Shown here piece by piece: positions 24,833-64,000 of a DNA stretch of 64,000 bases (positions are counted from its first letter, which is position 1; every line of letters starts with the position of its first letter). The notes under the pieces were generated by a model, which saw only the letters and a list, made by a program, of their open reading frames with translations, ran no database searches and was not told where the DNA came from. Source of the DNA: Xiphias gladius. Its lineage: Eukaryota; Chordata; Actinopteri; Istiophoriformes; Xiphiidae. The stretch spans positions 13,278,501 through 13,342,500 of the forward strand of contig NC_053415.1 of NCBI RefSeq assembly GCF_016859285.1. Direction: 5' to 3'. A program made the position numbers and the translations under genes.

Positions 24833-27800
24833 GGTAGAGTAGTCCTCAAAGCACCATCATGTCCTGCTGCAGCTGCTCTTCAGTGACTGTGTGGCCCTGC
24901 CCTGCTGTGCAGCCACAAGCAAAATGTGTCAAAAGCGGAAATCCACATCATGTGATGGTTGTGGTGGACCTGCAACTGCAGATCACAGTCTCACGTACCC
25001 ACTTTCCTGTTCACGTCTTTTAACTCTTTTCTTGAGAAGTGCTGTGTGCTGTATGGAAAAGAAAAGGAAAGAGAATGTTTAGGCAATTTTTTTTGTATAA
25101 TTCCCCTTCAAACAGTCCCTTTCCTTTTTGCAGTCTTAGCAATTCGATTTATGCTCTGTCAGAAATCAGCAATGCATGAGAAACTGCCACCCCATGTCTC
25201 CACCAGCACCTGCTCCCAGCCTGACTCACTTGCAGTTTCTCAATGGGCTAAGCTTCAGTCTGAGCCTGAGTCCTGTGTTCTGCCAAGCAGGGAGACTTGT
25301 CTTATGAAGACAAACAAAAGGCAGATTTAGCTTGGGGCCAGTGTCACGCTCCCCACACAGACAGCATGGGTCACTGGGCCGAATGCATCAGACATGGTTG
25401 GATCAAAAGAAAAATCACACACACACACACAGGCCAGCAGTCAGGGAGACAATGGCCGATGGGTCAAAGAAAACTGAACCAAAGTGCACATACCTTCTCC
25501 CACTAACACACCCGTGCCTTCAAAAGGTACATTGTGCAATATAAAGGAAAAGAATATCATATTTCACTATGCACGAAGCTGCATTTTTTGGTGACCAGAC
25601 AATCTAAGAAAATTTTCTTTGAGCCTCAGTTCTTTGCATATGAACTCAGTTGAAAGACTCCCTAACTAGCAGATTGCATCACAGCAATTCTCTCTACAAC
25701 AATGACCCTCAGCAGAGCCATCGGCCACCCGACCACGGGACCCCATTTCACAGGACATTACAAGTCCCCATCCACGTTGTTGTTACTTTATGTACAGAAA
25801 AGTCTAGGTTATGTTCACTTGAACGATAGCAGCCTATGCACTCTGAGGAAGGAGGACAACAGAAAAAGCACTTGGATGCACTCTCATCATTGTTTTTGTA
25901 ATACGTGAAGCAGAAAGTGCATTTAAGTGACTAAAATGTTTTTAAAAAAGTCAAACTAAAATAATCATGTCACTTTTAGGCAAGCAGACCCTTTGCTTAG
26001 TGTTGTTACTCTGGGAAGGTTTTCAAGAGAGTGCAATTAACTTCCTGTGAGTGACACAGTTTGACCTTCTCTTAGATGACAGGCAGCACAATAAAATCTG
26101 TTAAAGCAACTCACAGCAGTCTTAAGGGAGTGACTCATCTGTGTAGTGCTGACGGCCTCAGCATTACAGCTTTATTTCCTCTGTCTAACGGACAAATTTG
26201 CATCATAATCAATGTACACAAATAGAGTGGCAGAGCAGAAAGCGTGGATGAGTCATGTCAGCTAAGAAAAAAGTGTGACGGCTGAGATAAAAAGGACCTG
26301 TTTCAGATAAGTTGCTCCGGGAAGTTCTGTCTTACATACCGTTATTTGCACAGCACCCCACTGGTTGACCCACTGATCTAAATTATGTCTAAACAGAATA
26401 AGTAGTGCAAAATAGAAGATACAATGCAATGGCATGAAATCCATATCACAGCAAAAACGAACAGTTTTACATAAATCAAATGTGTCAATATATGAGTGGA
26501 GGCTTTAAAAATCAAAAGTAGGTCTTATTTTATGAAAGCAATATCACGTTTATTAATATTTAGCTATATCATATACAATATATATAAAAAAAGACACCAG
26601 TCAGAAATTGCACATGGTGGTCACTCCTCTTTGGAATGACCGATGCGTCTTTAATACGCTTCGCTATCAGTTCTTCTCTGTGTCAGCTGTCTGATTCTTG
26701 AAGAAGCAGATATGACACAATGGACAACACATAAGCTTGGCTCAGCATGGATTCAGCTTAAGATAAAAACTAATTTACATTACAGGTATTTCCAGTGGGC
26801 AGAGGCGGAGCTTGATGCTTTAATACTGCATTTTTAATATTTCCTATTCTTTGCAACACAGTCAAATAATTCCATGACTGAAGTCAACTAATCATTTCAC
26901 AGAAAGAAAACATTAAAACTTGCACATGAACTGATAGAAACAGGCTACTGTACATAGCTTATTTTCAGGAGGCAATACAGCTGATGCTACATACAGTATC
27001 ATCCAGTAATTCTGATACCTTCATAACAGAAAAATACTTACATATTGTATTATGTGTCAACACTGATACTAAGCAGCTATATGGAAGTATTCTAACTCGC
27101 CTTAGCAACTAAAAAATATGAACTTTAACTGAGGATGTAGAGCTAGACATGAATTTAAAGCCATGGTGTTTGGGAAACATGGAAAGTTTTTTATCCACAG
27201 CACCAGCTTCACAGTTTCACAAACACTACAATGATTAATCAGATCCACATCTTTAAATAAAGGATCACTTCACATGATATGAAACACATACAGACACATG
27301 CACACGCAGGCACGCCTGCACACGTGAGCGCATATGAGCACACATGGTGTACAAATTTACCCCTGTGCATTTTCCCTAAGCCTGTTATGACAAGGCTTTA
27401 CAGGCCTCGTCTGACAGTGGCATTAGTGCTCATTATGTGCACCCATTACCCAAACTGCACTCTCCAAGCGAAATGTCTTAAACTGATCTACTACCGGTGC
27501 TAATGTACACTACTAACACAGCATTATATTGTACTACATTTGCTAATTACAAAAGCATTTTTGTCTTTTTTGTGTATTGTCATTATTTTTTTTGATTTTA
27601 TCTCTATAGATTCATCTTGTTGTTGCTGTTATTGTCATTATGTGGTACTATAGGAAACCTGCTATTAAACTGTGTCAGGCTTATAAGATAACTAAACTTA
27701 TTTGTTACTTTCCCCTGTTTAAAAAACTACGAACAACACCTTCCACCAGTGTTAACAACACTGAAACTAAGTTGGTTGTTTTTCTGAATTTCTGAAGTGC

Positions 27801-29049
27801 GAATGGGGTGCAAATGGGAAATAACATTTTCAGTGTTAATAAATATATTTGATAAAACAAAACATACATTTTCACATTCATGGATGAGTTTCTGCTTACC
27901 CAAAAACTAGCATTCAGCTGTCAGAGAGCAGCTCTTTTTAGCAACTGAAAGCTTTAAATGTGCAAAAAATTTATAGTAGGATTTCCTCGCTTTATTTTTC
28001 TTTATACTAAGAACAATACTTACATACTTATAGTGCTAGTTGTCCCACGAGGCTGTTTGCAATGCTTAGATCCTTACTACCAGTCAGTCAAAAACAAGGG
28101 TTTAGCCTGAGGGTGGTGCCAGAAAAGGTCAAGTTGTTATGTAAATCAAAACTTTTTACTGTGACTATTTAAAGACAGCCCTAGGCTTAACGCTAGTTTG
28201 TCAGGCTCAGTTTTCATTGGTTTAAGATGTACTCTATGAGCCTCAGCTGTACTTCATCCAGTGCCCATCTAGTGGCACTAGATGAAAAGTCCGGGCATCA
28301 GAGTTCATTTTCTGGGGAATATAATCGCTGCACCAAAGGTCATCCAGTAGTTGTGGAGGTATTTCGACCAACAGACTGACTGACCACTGGACCGACTTTC
28401 ATTGCCATCTATAGAACCATGGTGAATGGCTAAAATCAATAATCAGAATTACATCACAAAGTTGAAAAAAAAAATTTTTTTTTAAATATATTTAGCTAAA
28501 GGATCTCTTCCACTTTTAAATGTGCTGCTGTATTCCTTTTTAATGTGGTGGCCCATTCTGTTTATGTAACATAGTACTGGTATAATTGTATGTGTGTAGT
28601 CAGAACCAGTTAGGGGATTTTATTCCAGTATCCTTTGTGATTGTCAGTTAGCACGCAACCTACCCAGCAATACTGTGTTTGCTACAATATATGGCACAAA
28701 AACATCACAATGTGCAACTTCAAGCTTTGGACACTTAAATGTTTGAGGTAGCAAAATTATCTACATTAAACATGTTCTTATTTCATATGGCTCTTCCTAC
28801 CTAAAGTTTAGCTGTTTGGTTCAAATTTGTTGATTGGGTGTCTGTGTACATAGCAGCCACAAACACCTCCTACAATACTTTGGCACCAACAACAACCTGA
28901 TGACGCTCTCTGAGGGTGAACTGTGTGGTCTTGTCATGAAGAGGGCAGCCTCAGGCAGTTAAAAACGACAGTTTCTCCCCGTTTGCTCCCAGTTCCTCTT
29001 GTTGCACGAGTGCCAGCACCAGTGCTGAACTGTAGGGCAACAAATGTAA
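24833..29049. other. cytip-acvr1c intergenic region
   Basis: Includes the cytip upstream flank and the acvr1c 3' UTR. Open frames here (for example at 24959-25330) have no family signature. A fragment of the 'CTAGATGAAAAGTC...' fish repeat lies at 28240-28440. Minus-strand AATAAA candidates for acvr1c occur at 28620-28625 and 27991-27996; I cannot choose between them. I see no RNA gene. Confidence 0.5.
28240..28440. repeat. Fragment of 'GGCACTAGATGAAAAGTC' fish repeat
   Basis: Contains GGCACTAGATGAAAAGTC, CACCAAAGGTCATCCAG and GACTGACTGACCACTGGACC in the usual order of a common teleost dispersed repeat. A longer relative is at 46940-47440. Confidence 0.55.
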
Positions 29050-44180
<15,131 letters not shown>

Positions 44181-44420
44181 GGCAACTGGAGCCGCATCGG
44201 CTCCCTCCCCGGCGCACTGTTTACGCAGCTACTCTACAGAAAACGCAACGGCACACATTGCGGTGAAGTCCGTCGGCCGTGCACCCCCGCCACAAAAGCC
44301 TCTCACAGTGAGTGAGCGGGGGCGGGGAGGCGGGGGGGGGGTATACTGTAAAACGCAACGAGCGGTTTGCTCCGCCTCCGCTGACGAGGATTTAAGAGGA
44401 TTAGCGCTGCAGACCTCTGA
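44181..44420 (-). promoter_or_regulatory. acvr1c upstream CpG/G-rich region (putative promoter)
   Basis: CpG-rich DNA surrounds the acvr1c first coding exon and extends upstream. A GC box (GGGGGCGGGG) begins near 44318, and the G-runs at 44318-44341 (5, 4, 2 and 10 G) could form a G-quadruplex. No clear TATA box is visible. I infer promoter and 5' leader; the transcription start is unknown. Confidence 0.45.
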
Positions 44421-47400
44421 TAAAGACATGTGAATGAGAGCCAGAAAGAAATCGTGTTGCCCTGAGTGGAACCTTTGCCTCGTTTGCTCATGTGCAAGAT
44501 GCGTATGAAGTCCCCAGAAGTCTTTCTTTTCTTTTCTTTTTTCCCCCACGTTCCTGCAAATCAGAAACTCTATGCGCGCCCACTCACCTTCTTTTGAAAG
44601 TGCATCACCCTCAGGTTAGGATGGGTGCATCCTCCCAAAGGTGGGTCCTGACAGGAAAGGTGTCACAATTTTTTTACGATTCATCACAGCCCGCATGGAA
44701 ACTGCATGGGAAAAGGAGCCGGGGGGTGCGGGTCCGCGATCAGACCTGGGAAGAGAGCCTCGACCAGATTAATGCTTGCTCTATCGACTCCAGGCATCGT
44801 CTCGTTCACTGTCGGGTTATCCACAGAGCCCACTGTTCAAAATCAAAGCCGTCCAGACATCTGCTCACGGTGTGATGATTGCAGTATAGCAGAGGTTAAT
44901 CTCCTCCGTCCCAGCATGGAGAGATATTGGACCAAAAAATAAATAAATTCAACATTCACTGATATTCTTAATATGCACATTGAACCTGCTCCTGAGTTAA
45001 TTACACTGGGAACTTAAGAATCCTCATTTGTATTAAAAAAAGAGCACCGCAGCAACTTCTCTGCTGTGGTCTGATTACAGCTCGAGATGGAATTTTGACA
45101 TTCTGGCAGAAGAAGGAATTTCCCGCTTTTAGACTGTGGCTAAATGACTTGACCAGTTCTGAAAATATAAGGTTCTCATCTCTGAAGAATAGAGTCACAA
45201 TTCACTGGGATCCGGCTGCTCCCTCATCTGTTACCTAAGAAACAACCCATAGACCCATAGAGGACACTCCTCATGTAATAGCCTGTCCATTATTACTACT
45301 ACTAATAATGAAGGTCTTGAATCTAGATTTTGACACAGGGTCCCTCTGCAAGGCAGGGCCACAAGATTGGGTGGTAATCCTGGGCTCACCTTTGTTGATA
45401 TTGAACTTGAGAGGTGCAACTTCTCTAACCAATTTTCATTCAATTCAATTACCATTAACGGACCCATTCATAATTTTGTGTCTCCTGAGGGACTGGCTGG
45501 TCTTTGCTTTGCACCGTTTGGTAATCCGACCCGAAGCAGCCCATCTTTCACCCATGTGCCTATCGCAATTCCCACCCTGGATGCGAGCAGCACTCAGGTC
45601 AGCAAAATGGGAGAAAGCAGGCTAGACGTATACCACGGCTCTCATTCCTCCCATAGAAAGAGGAAACACTTTCAGGTAGAGAGTATTGAACGGGTCTGCT
45701 GTACATTCACCTGTGTGCAAAGGTCAACGCACCTGTATACAATAAATTATCTGCTGCAGGCCGTATATGACCAGGTGGTGTTTCTGCTGCTAAGGCTCCA
45801 TAGCAACAACAGGTGCCAGTGTCGCCAGGGAGAGTGAAGGAGCGAACTCAGCTTAATCCCAAAGACGACACAAGCACAACATGTGATTTTCTACGTATTC
45901 GCATCAAAGTCAAGGTAGACGACATGTTCTGTACAAACAGCACAGCTTTGAAACTTTTGATAATGAGCCAATAACTTAAAGCACTGGTACCTGTTGGTTT
46001 TTTGTCTTTATTTATCTAATTACGCAGGAGCCTGTCCAAAGAGGGGGCAGATTGCCACTCCTCCCTCTCTGTCATAATGCACATAGAAGTGCACAGCATG
46101 TATCCAAACCAAGTACAGAGCCTTGAGGAAACACAATGCGATTTTAAAACTGGTTGGGTCGAACCTCTGTGCTCTGTGCAAGATGGCTCAAATGCCGCTG
46201 AATATGAAGACAGTCTACGTAGAAAGTCTGACGGCTATTGATACATGCAAGCAGGGCGGCTCAGCACCATCAGGCATCCACTGTTGTGTTTCTATCATCT
46301 GGCCCGTAACTCTTGCAGCATATTAATCAGTCTGGAAACCATCAGGAGCCTGGTTTCTGTTTGACATCTGCCGAGATGTCCGCTTTGCACGCAGTTTCAG
46401 TTTACAGCTGGCAGGGAAAATGCCTGGGCTTTTGACCTTTTCCAAATTAATATTAATTTGTTACATTATTAGTGCAGATGTCAAGCTTGCTACAGTACAG
46501 AAATAGATCACTGTGCAGAATTTACGGTATAAAAGTGAATGAAACCAGGGTAAACCAACAACTCCTCCTGTACTGACAAGAATAGAGGCAGCCACTGAAA
46601 TATGGAATTTTGGTTTTAGCTGGAAGGCTTTAAAGCTGCAATAGTCCAATTCATTTGGTGTGGTTGCTACTATACACTGTACTGAACTTACAAGAGGTTT
46701 GATAGGGTCTGATTTGAAACCATAGATGGAACAGACAGAAGTGAAATAAAAACTACATGACCAAAATGATTAGATATCATAGACCCTGAATACTTAACAG
46801 ATTCACTATAAGTTGCAACTGAAGTAATACCGTCAAACCACCAAAGCTCAAGAAAAATAAAACTAAACTGTGCAGAGAAATCAAAACATAAAATAAAATA
46901 AGACTAAAGATCTACAGCCACAGTAGCAGCTCTGTGAGGCTATACTGCAGCACAGAGGTGCTTTGAGCTAAAGGCTAACATGCTGACAGTTGGCAGGTAA
47001 TTTTTTACCGGGTTCACAGTCTTAGTTTAGCATGTTAGCATACTTACGTTTGCTATTTAGCACTAAACACTAAGTACAGCTGAATGCCGGGAGTGATATT
47101 AGTATTGCAGGTATTTGGTCATAAACCAAAGTATTGGGCCGACTGAAATGTTGACCTGATGATGGTGAGAAGAGAAAAGCCACCAAAGTCAATGGAATTC
47201 ATCTTCTTTGGAAGTGAATATCTGAATTCCACAACAAATAATCAAATAGTTGTCAAAATACTTCATTAAACCAAAAATGTAATCCTCATGATGGCCCGAG
47301 AGGAAAAGTCAGGGGATCACCAAAGGCAATAGAAACCATGTATGTCTGTACAAGATCCCATGGCAATCCACCCAATAGCTATTGAAATATATGAGTATGG

Positions 47401-48927
47401 ACAAAAGTAGCGGACTGACTGCCTGCTGGAAGTGCCTTCCCTGGAGACATGTCACCAGCATGGCTAATAAATGGACTTACTAGACACAGCATCAAGACAA
47501 ATGAGACAGATAAAATTATTTTTTTTCTATTTAATTAATATAAATCACTAATTGATATAAAATGTTAAAGAAATAAAAAAGGCTGAAGTTTGACTTCATT
47601 TACTTGACAATGCACGCATTAAGACCACAATGCACGCGTTAAGACAGTATACAGGCTTTAAAGGTTTACTAACAGGCCTCTGGAGAAACAGAGTTCAGCG
47701 CCATCTAGCAGATATTTTATTTGTTCTTTTAGCATTTGTGTCTGTAAAGCTGAAGAAAACAAAACAAAGAGCAGGTACATAATTCAATGTAAAATGCATG
47801 GTGATATACAAAAAGTCTGCAACAGAGTACCTTCAGTCGGACGAGAGATTAAGAAAAGAACAGTGCCACTGACACAGCCGTACAACTAAATGTTACAGGA
47901 CTGATTAGATCCCAAGACACTTGTTCTGACAGCATTGTAAACAGAGGTGCATGACACACAAAGTAAAACTTAAAACTCCTTGCTGTGATCCTTACTATTT
48001 CAGAAAGTATGCTGAATAAATTGGCAAGTTCAGTTGGCCAGTTGACCTCTTTTCCAAATGAATCCACCATAGATCAAACAAGTGTTCGCGGTGGCAATTT
48101 TCTGTTCAATAAAGCACTTAGAGTCAACTCTTGACTTTTTGTAAGTTTAATTCAGCATCTGCAGATGGTCTCAAGCATACAGCGACCAAAGGTCACACAG
48201 CAATGAGCAGTGTATGACAATGAGCATAAAGCACAAAACTTAGTAGAGCATTTATACCCCTTAGTCATTACAGAAAGGAGGGGTTGCTGTGTATCTGTTC
48301 AAAGAGATAAAACACACTTAGTTTCGTAATTAATTGGTGAGATAGATTGCAGCTCAGGGATGAAGGACAACTGCCTGTTACCAACTGGTTCATTTTATCC
48401 CTGAGGGTCAGGCTGTACCTTGCAACTGAACAATAAGCAATCAGTGCATTCCATAGATAATATAACTACAGCTTAACAGCTGAATAGTAAAATGTGAATT
48501 GTATTAAAAATTTCCATTACACAATGCATGACGATTACAGAGATAAAGTGAAACTGCTAATATGTTCTGACATTTTTCAAACTAAAAAAAGTGTCAAACA
48601 AAATCTGCGGTTCTAACAAAAGCAAGCCTACTCAAATGCCCATGTAACAGTTTCTTCCTTGAAGAACATTTCTAACAGTGTTATAAGTTGAGAAGATATT
48701 TTCCTATTTCCAAGACCATTGGCAGTCTCAGGAATGCCCGGTAAGCCATCTTTGGATGCCAAAATGTGTCCCGCCAAGTGTTTTAAAATAAATATTGGTC
48801 TGTGCCACTATAAGGGCACTGAACCCATCAAAGTCTTTTGTCTTCTGAGATTTCTCTATGATGGTCCACCCTCTGGATGTCTTCAAAGGCCTTTAGTATA
48901 TGTCTGCCTCTTCTTCTTGAGGCAGGC
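44421..48927. other. acvr1c-acvr1 intergenic region with acvr1 3' UTR
   Basis: A head-to-tail gap of about 4.5 kb. It contains a dispersed repeat at 46940-47440, a short direct duplication at 47607-47646 and a minus-strand AATAAA candidate (TTTATT at 47716-47721) that would give acvr1 a 3' UTR of about 1.2 kb. The open frame at 45367-45837 (156 codons) has no recognisable family or splice context. Confidence 0.5.
46940..47440. repeat. Dispersed fish repeat ('TTAGTTTAGCATGTTAGCAT')
   Basis: Contains TTAGTTTAGCATGTTAGCAT, GGTATTTGGTCATAAACCAA, GAAATGTTGACCTGATGATG, GAAAAGTCAGGGGATCACCA and CATGGCAATCCACCCAATAG in the fixed order of a very common teleost dispersed repeat. It lies in the acvr1c-acvr1 gap. 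Confidence 0.7.
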
Positions 48928-62676
<13,749 letters not shown>

Positions 62677-63287
62677 CTGATAAGAGGAAACAGAGATATG
62701 GGAAAACCCATTAGGGCAATACCATTAGTATCCCATTAAATTAAATGGCATTTACTCAGATCAGAAAGCATGCAGGACAACAGGCATGTTGCTGTTGGTC
62801 AGTTATTGAAGAGGATGCCTAAGTTTATATGCATCAGAAAATATTTTCCTGTTAAAAATCCAACACCTGCTGAAATAAAATGAGTTGTTCTCCACACATA
62901 GAATTTATTCAGGGGGCCCACCAAAAAAATTTTTCTGCCATCCTCAATTTTGATTTCTTTGTATGTATTATTTGATTCTTTCCGGATTCTCCATTGAAAT
63001 TAGCCAATAATTTATTACTTTCAGTTGAATCACTGTGCAATGATACTATGATTTATCAATTCATTGGTTTAAATGAATGATTCCAAGCAAACTCTGTTTA
63101 AAAACTAAAAAAGAAAAGTATTGAAGGTTTTTATTTTACATATATTAAGAGTTGTGTCTGATGCATTAGAACATGGGAAAAAGTCAACAAAATGTGATTA
63201 TCTTTGCATATATTTGCCATCAAATATATTTGTATTAACATGGTGTTACTGATTTTAACCACATCACCCAAAGTGAAGTGTTAGATA
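62677..63287. other. acvr1 5' intron, nothing recognised
   Basis: AT-rich sequence upstream of the first visible acvr1 exon. I find no signal-peptide exon ending in phase 1 before a GT on the minus strand, so the first coding exon must be further right. Confidence 0.55.
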
Positions 63288-64000
63288 CAGTTAGGGGTAT
63301 AAGTATTTGGACAGTGACACAGTTTTCATAATTTTGCCTCTGTAGTCCACAACAATGGATTTGAAAAGAAGGCATCAAGATGTTATCGAAGTGTAGACTT
63401 TAAGCTTTAATTCAAGGGATTAAACAAAAATATTGCATTAGCCGTTTAGGAATAGCAGCCATTTTTTAACATAGTCCCTCATTCTCAGAGGCTCAAAAGT
63501 AATAGGACAAACCAACATAACTATAAATATCAGGATTATTTTTAATACTTGGATGAAGCTTCTTTGCAGTCAAGGACTGCCTGAAGTCTGGAACCCATAG
63601 ACATCACCAAATGCTGAGTTTCCTCCCTTTCGATGCTTTGCCTGGACTTTACTGCAGCTGCCCTCAGTTGGTGCTATTTTGTGGGTCTTTCTATCCTCAG
63701 TTTGTCTTCAGGAAGTGAAAAGCATGCTCAGTTGGGTTGAGATCAGGTGAATGACTTGGCCATTAAAGAATATTCAATTTCTTCGCATTGAGAAGAGTTG
63801 GGTTGCTGTCGCAGTATGTTTTGTTTCATTATCCATCTGTGCTGTTAAGCACCATCCCCTACCAGTTTTGCAGTATTTGGCTGAATCTGAGCAGATAGTA
63901 TAGCCCTGTACGCTTCAGAATTTATCCTGCTACTTCTATCAACAGTCACATCATCAATAAACAACAGGGACCCAGTGCCACTGGCAGCCATACATGCCCA
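63288..64000 (-). mobile_element. Second Tc1/mariner-type transposon, truncated by the window edge
   Basis: Starts after a TA at 63286-63287 with CAGTTAGGGGTATAAGTATT, the terminal repeat of a common teleost Tc1/mariner-type family different from the element at 29372. The antisense strand carries a degraded transposase: MAASGTGSLLFIDDVTVDRS near 63935-63994 and WPSHSPDLNPTEHAFHFLKT near 63703-63762, with several stops. The rest lies beyond position 64000. Confidence 0.85.
63700..64000 (-). pseudogene. Tc1/mariner-type transposase pseudogene (partial)
   Basis: Minus-strand DDE-type transposase C-terminal half. The SPDLNPTEHAF block around the last catalytic residue is intact, but stops occur just before it (TAA before WPSHS), just after LKTN, and within the stretch after QPNTAKLVGDGA. 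It is non-functional. Confidence 0.8.

Noticed and set aside
45367-45837. 156-codon open frame between acvr1c and acvr1
   Set aside because: No recognised family, no splice-site or codon support, and two overlapping frames of similar length exist. Chance is the simpler explanation, though conservation was not testable.

Overview
This is vertebrate nuclear DNA, almost certainly from a teleost and most likely a percomorph. It has spliced genes with GT-AG introns, an AT-rich background, CA microsatellites, Tc1-like transposons, an L1-type LINE relic and several dispersed repeats typical of fish genomes. The gene order galnt5 - ermn - cytip - acvr1c - acvr1 matches the human 2q24.1 block (GALNT5-ERMN-CYTIP-ACVR1C-ACVR1) as I know it. 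Four genes are complete in the window. acvr1 lacks only its 5' signal-peptide exon(s), which must lie beyond position 64000.

Layout: 1-8100 is intergenic. 8130-8640 is a CpG-rich patch with no gene. 8650-10950 is a nest of related repeats. A CpG-rich leader (about 10975-11430) precedes galnt5 on the + strand (CDS 11644-16954, 10 exons, 834 aa). The ermn gene (- strand, 18375-19452, 2 exons, 324 aa) converges on galnt5, with facing poly(A) signals about 40 bp apart. cytip (- strand, 22227-24832, 8 exons, 353 aa), acvr1c (- strand, 29050-44180, 9 exons, 493 aa) and acvr1 (- strand, 48928 to beyond the right edge) follow. I joined all exons by hand with consistent phase. The finished lengths match the families (493 aa for acvr1c, as in human ALK7).

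The genes are neighbours rather than a pathway, except acvr1c and acvr1. These are two TGF-beta-family type I receptor kinases, and their L45 loops predict opposite branches: SMAD2/3 for acvr1c and SMAD1/5/9 for acvr1. galnt5 makes a Golgi mucin-type O-glycosylation initiator, ermn an actin-binding protein of myelinating glia, and cytip a PDZ/coiled-coil cytohesin partner of leukocytes.

The most interesting observation is that acvr1 carries two tandem ligand-binding (three-finger ectodomain) exons, 61890-62156 and 62404-62676. Both have all ten cysteines, no stops, good splice sites and the same symmetric phase 1-1, yet they are only about half identical in protein. The gene could therefore make a receptor with either ectodomain, or one with two ectodomains in series. 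I know of no described type I receptor with this arrangement, but I could not search.
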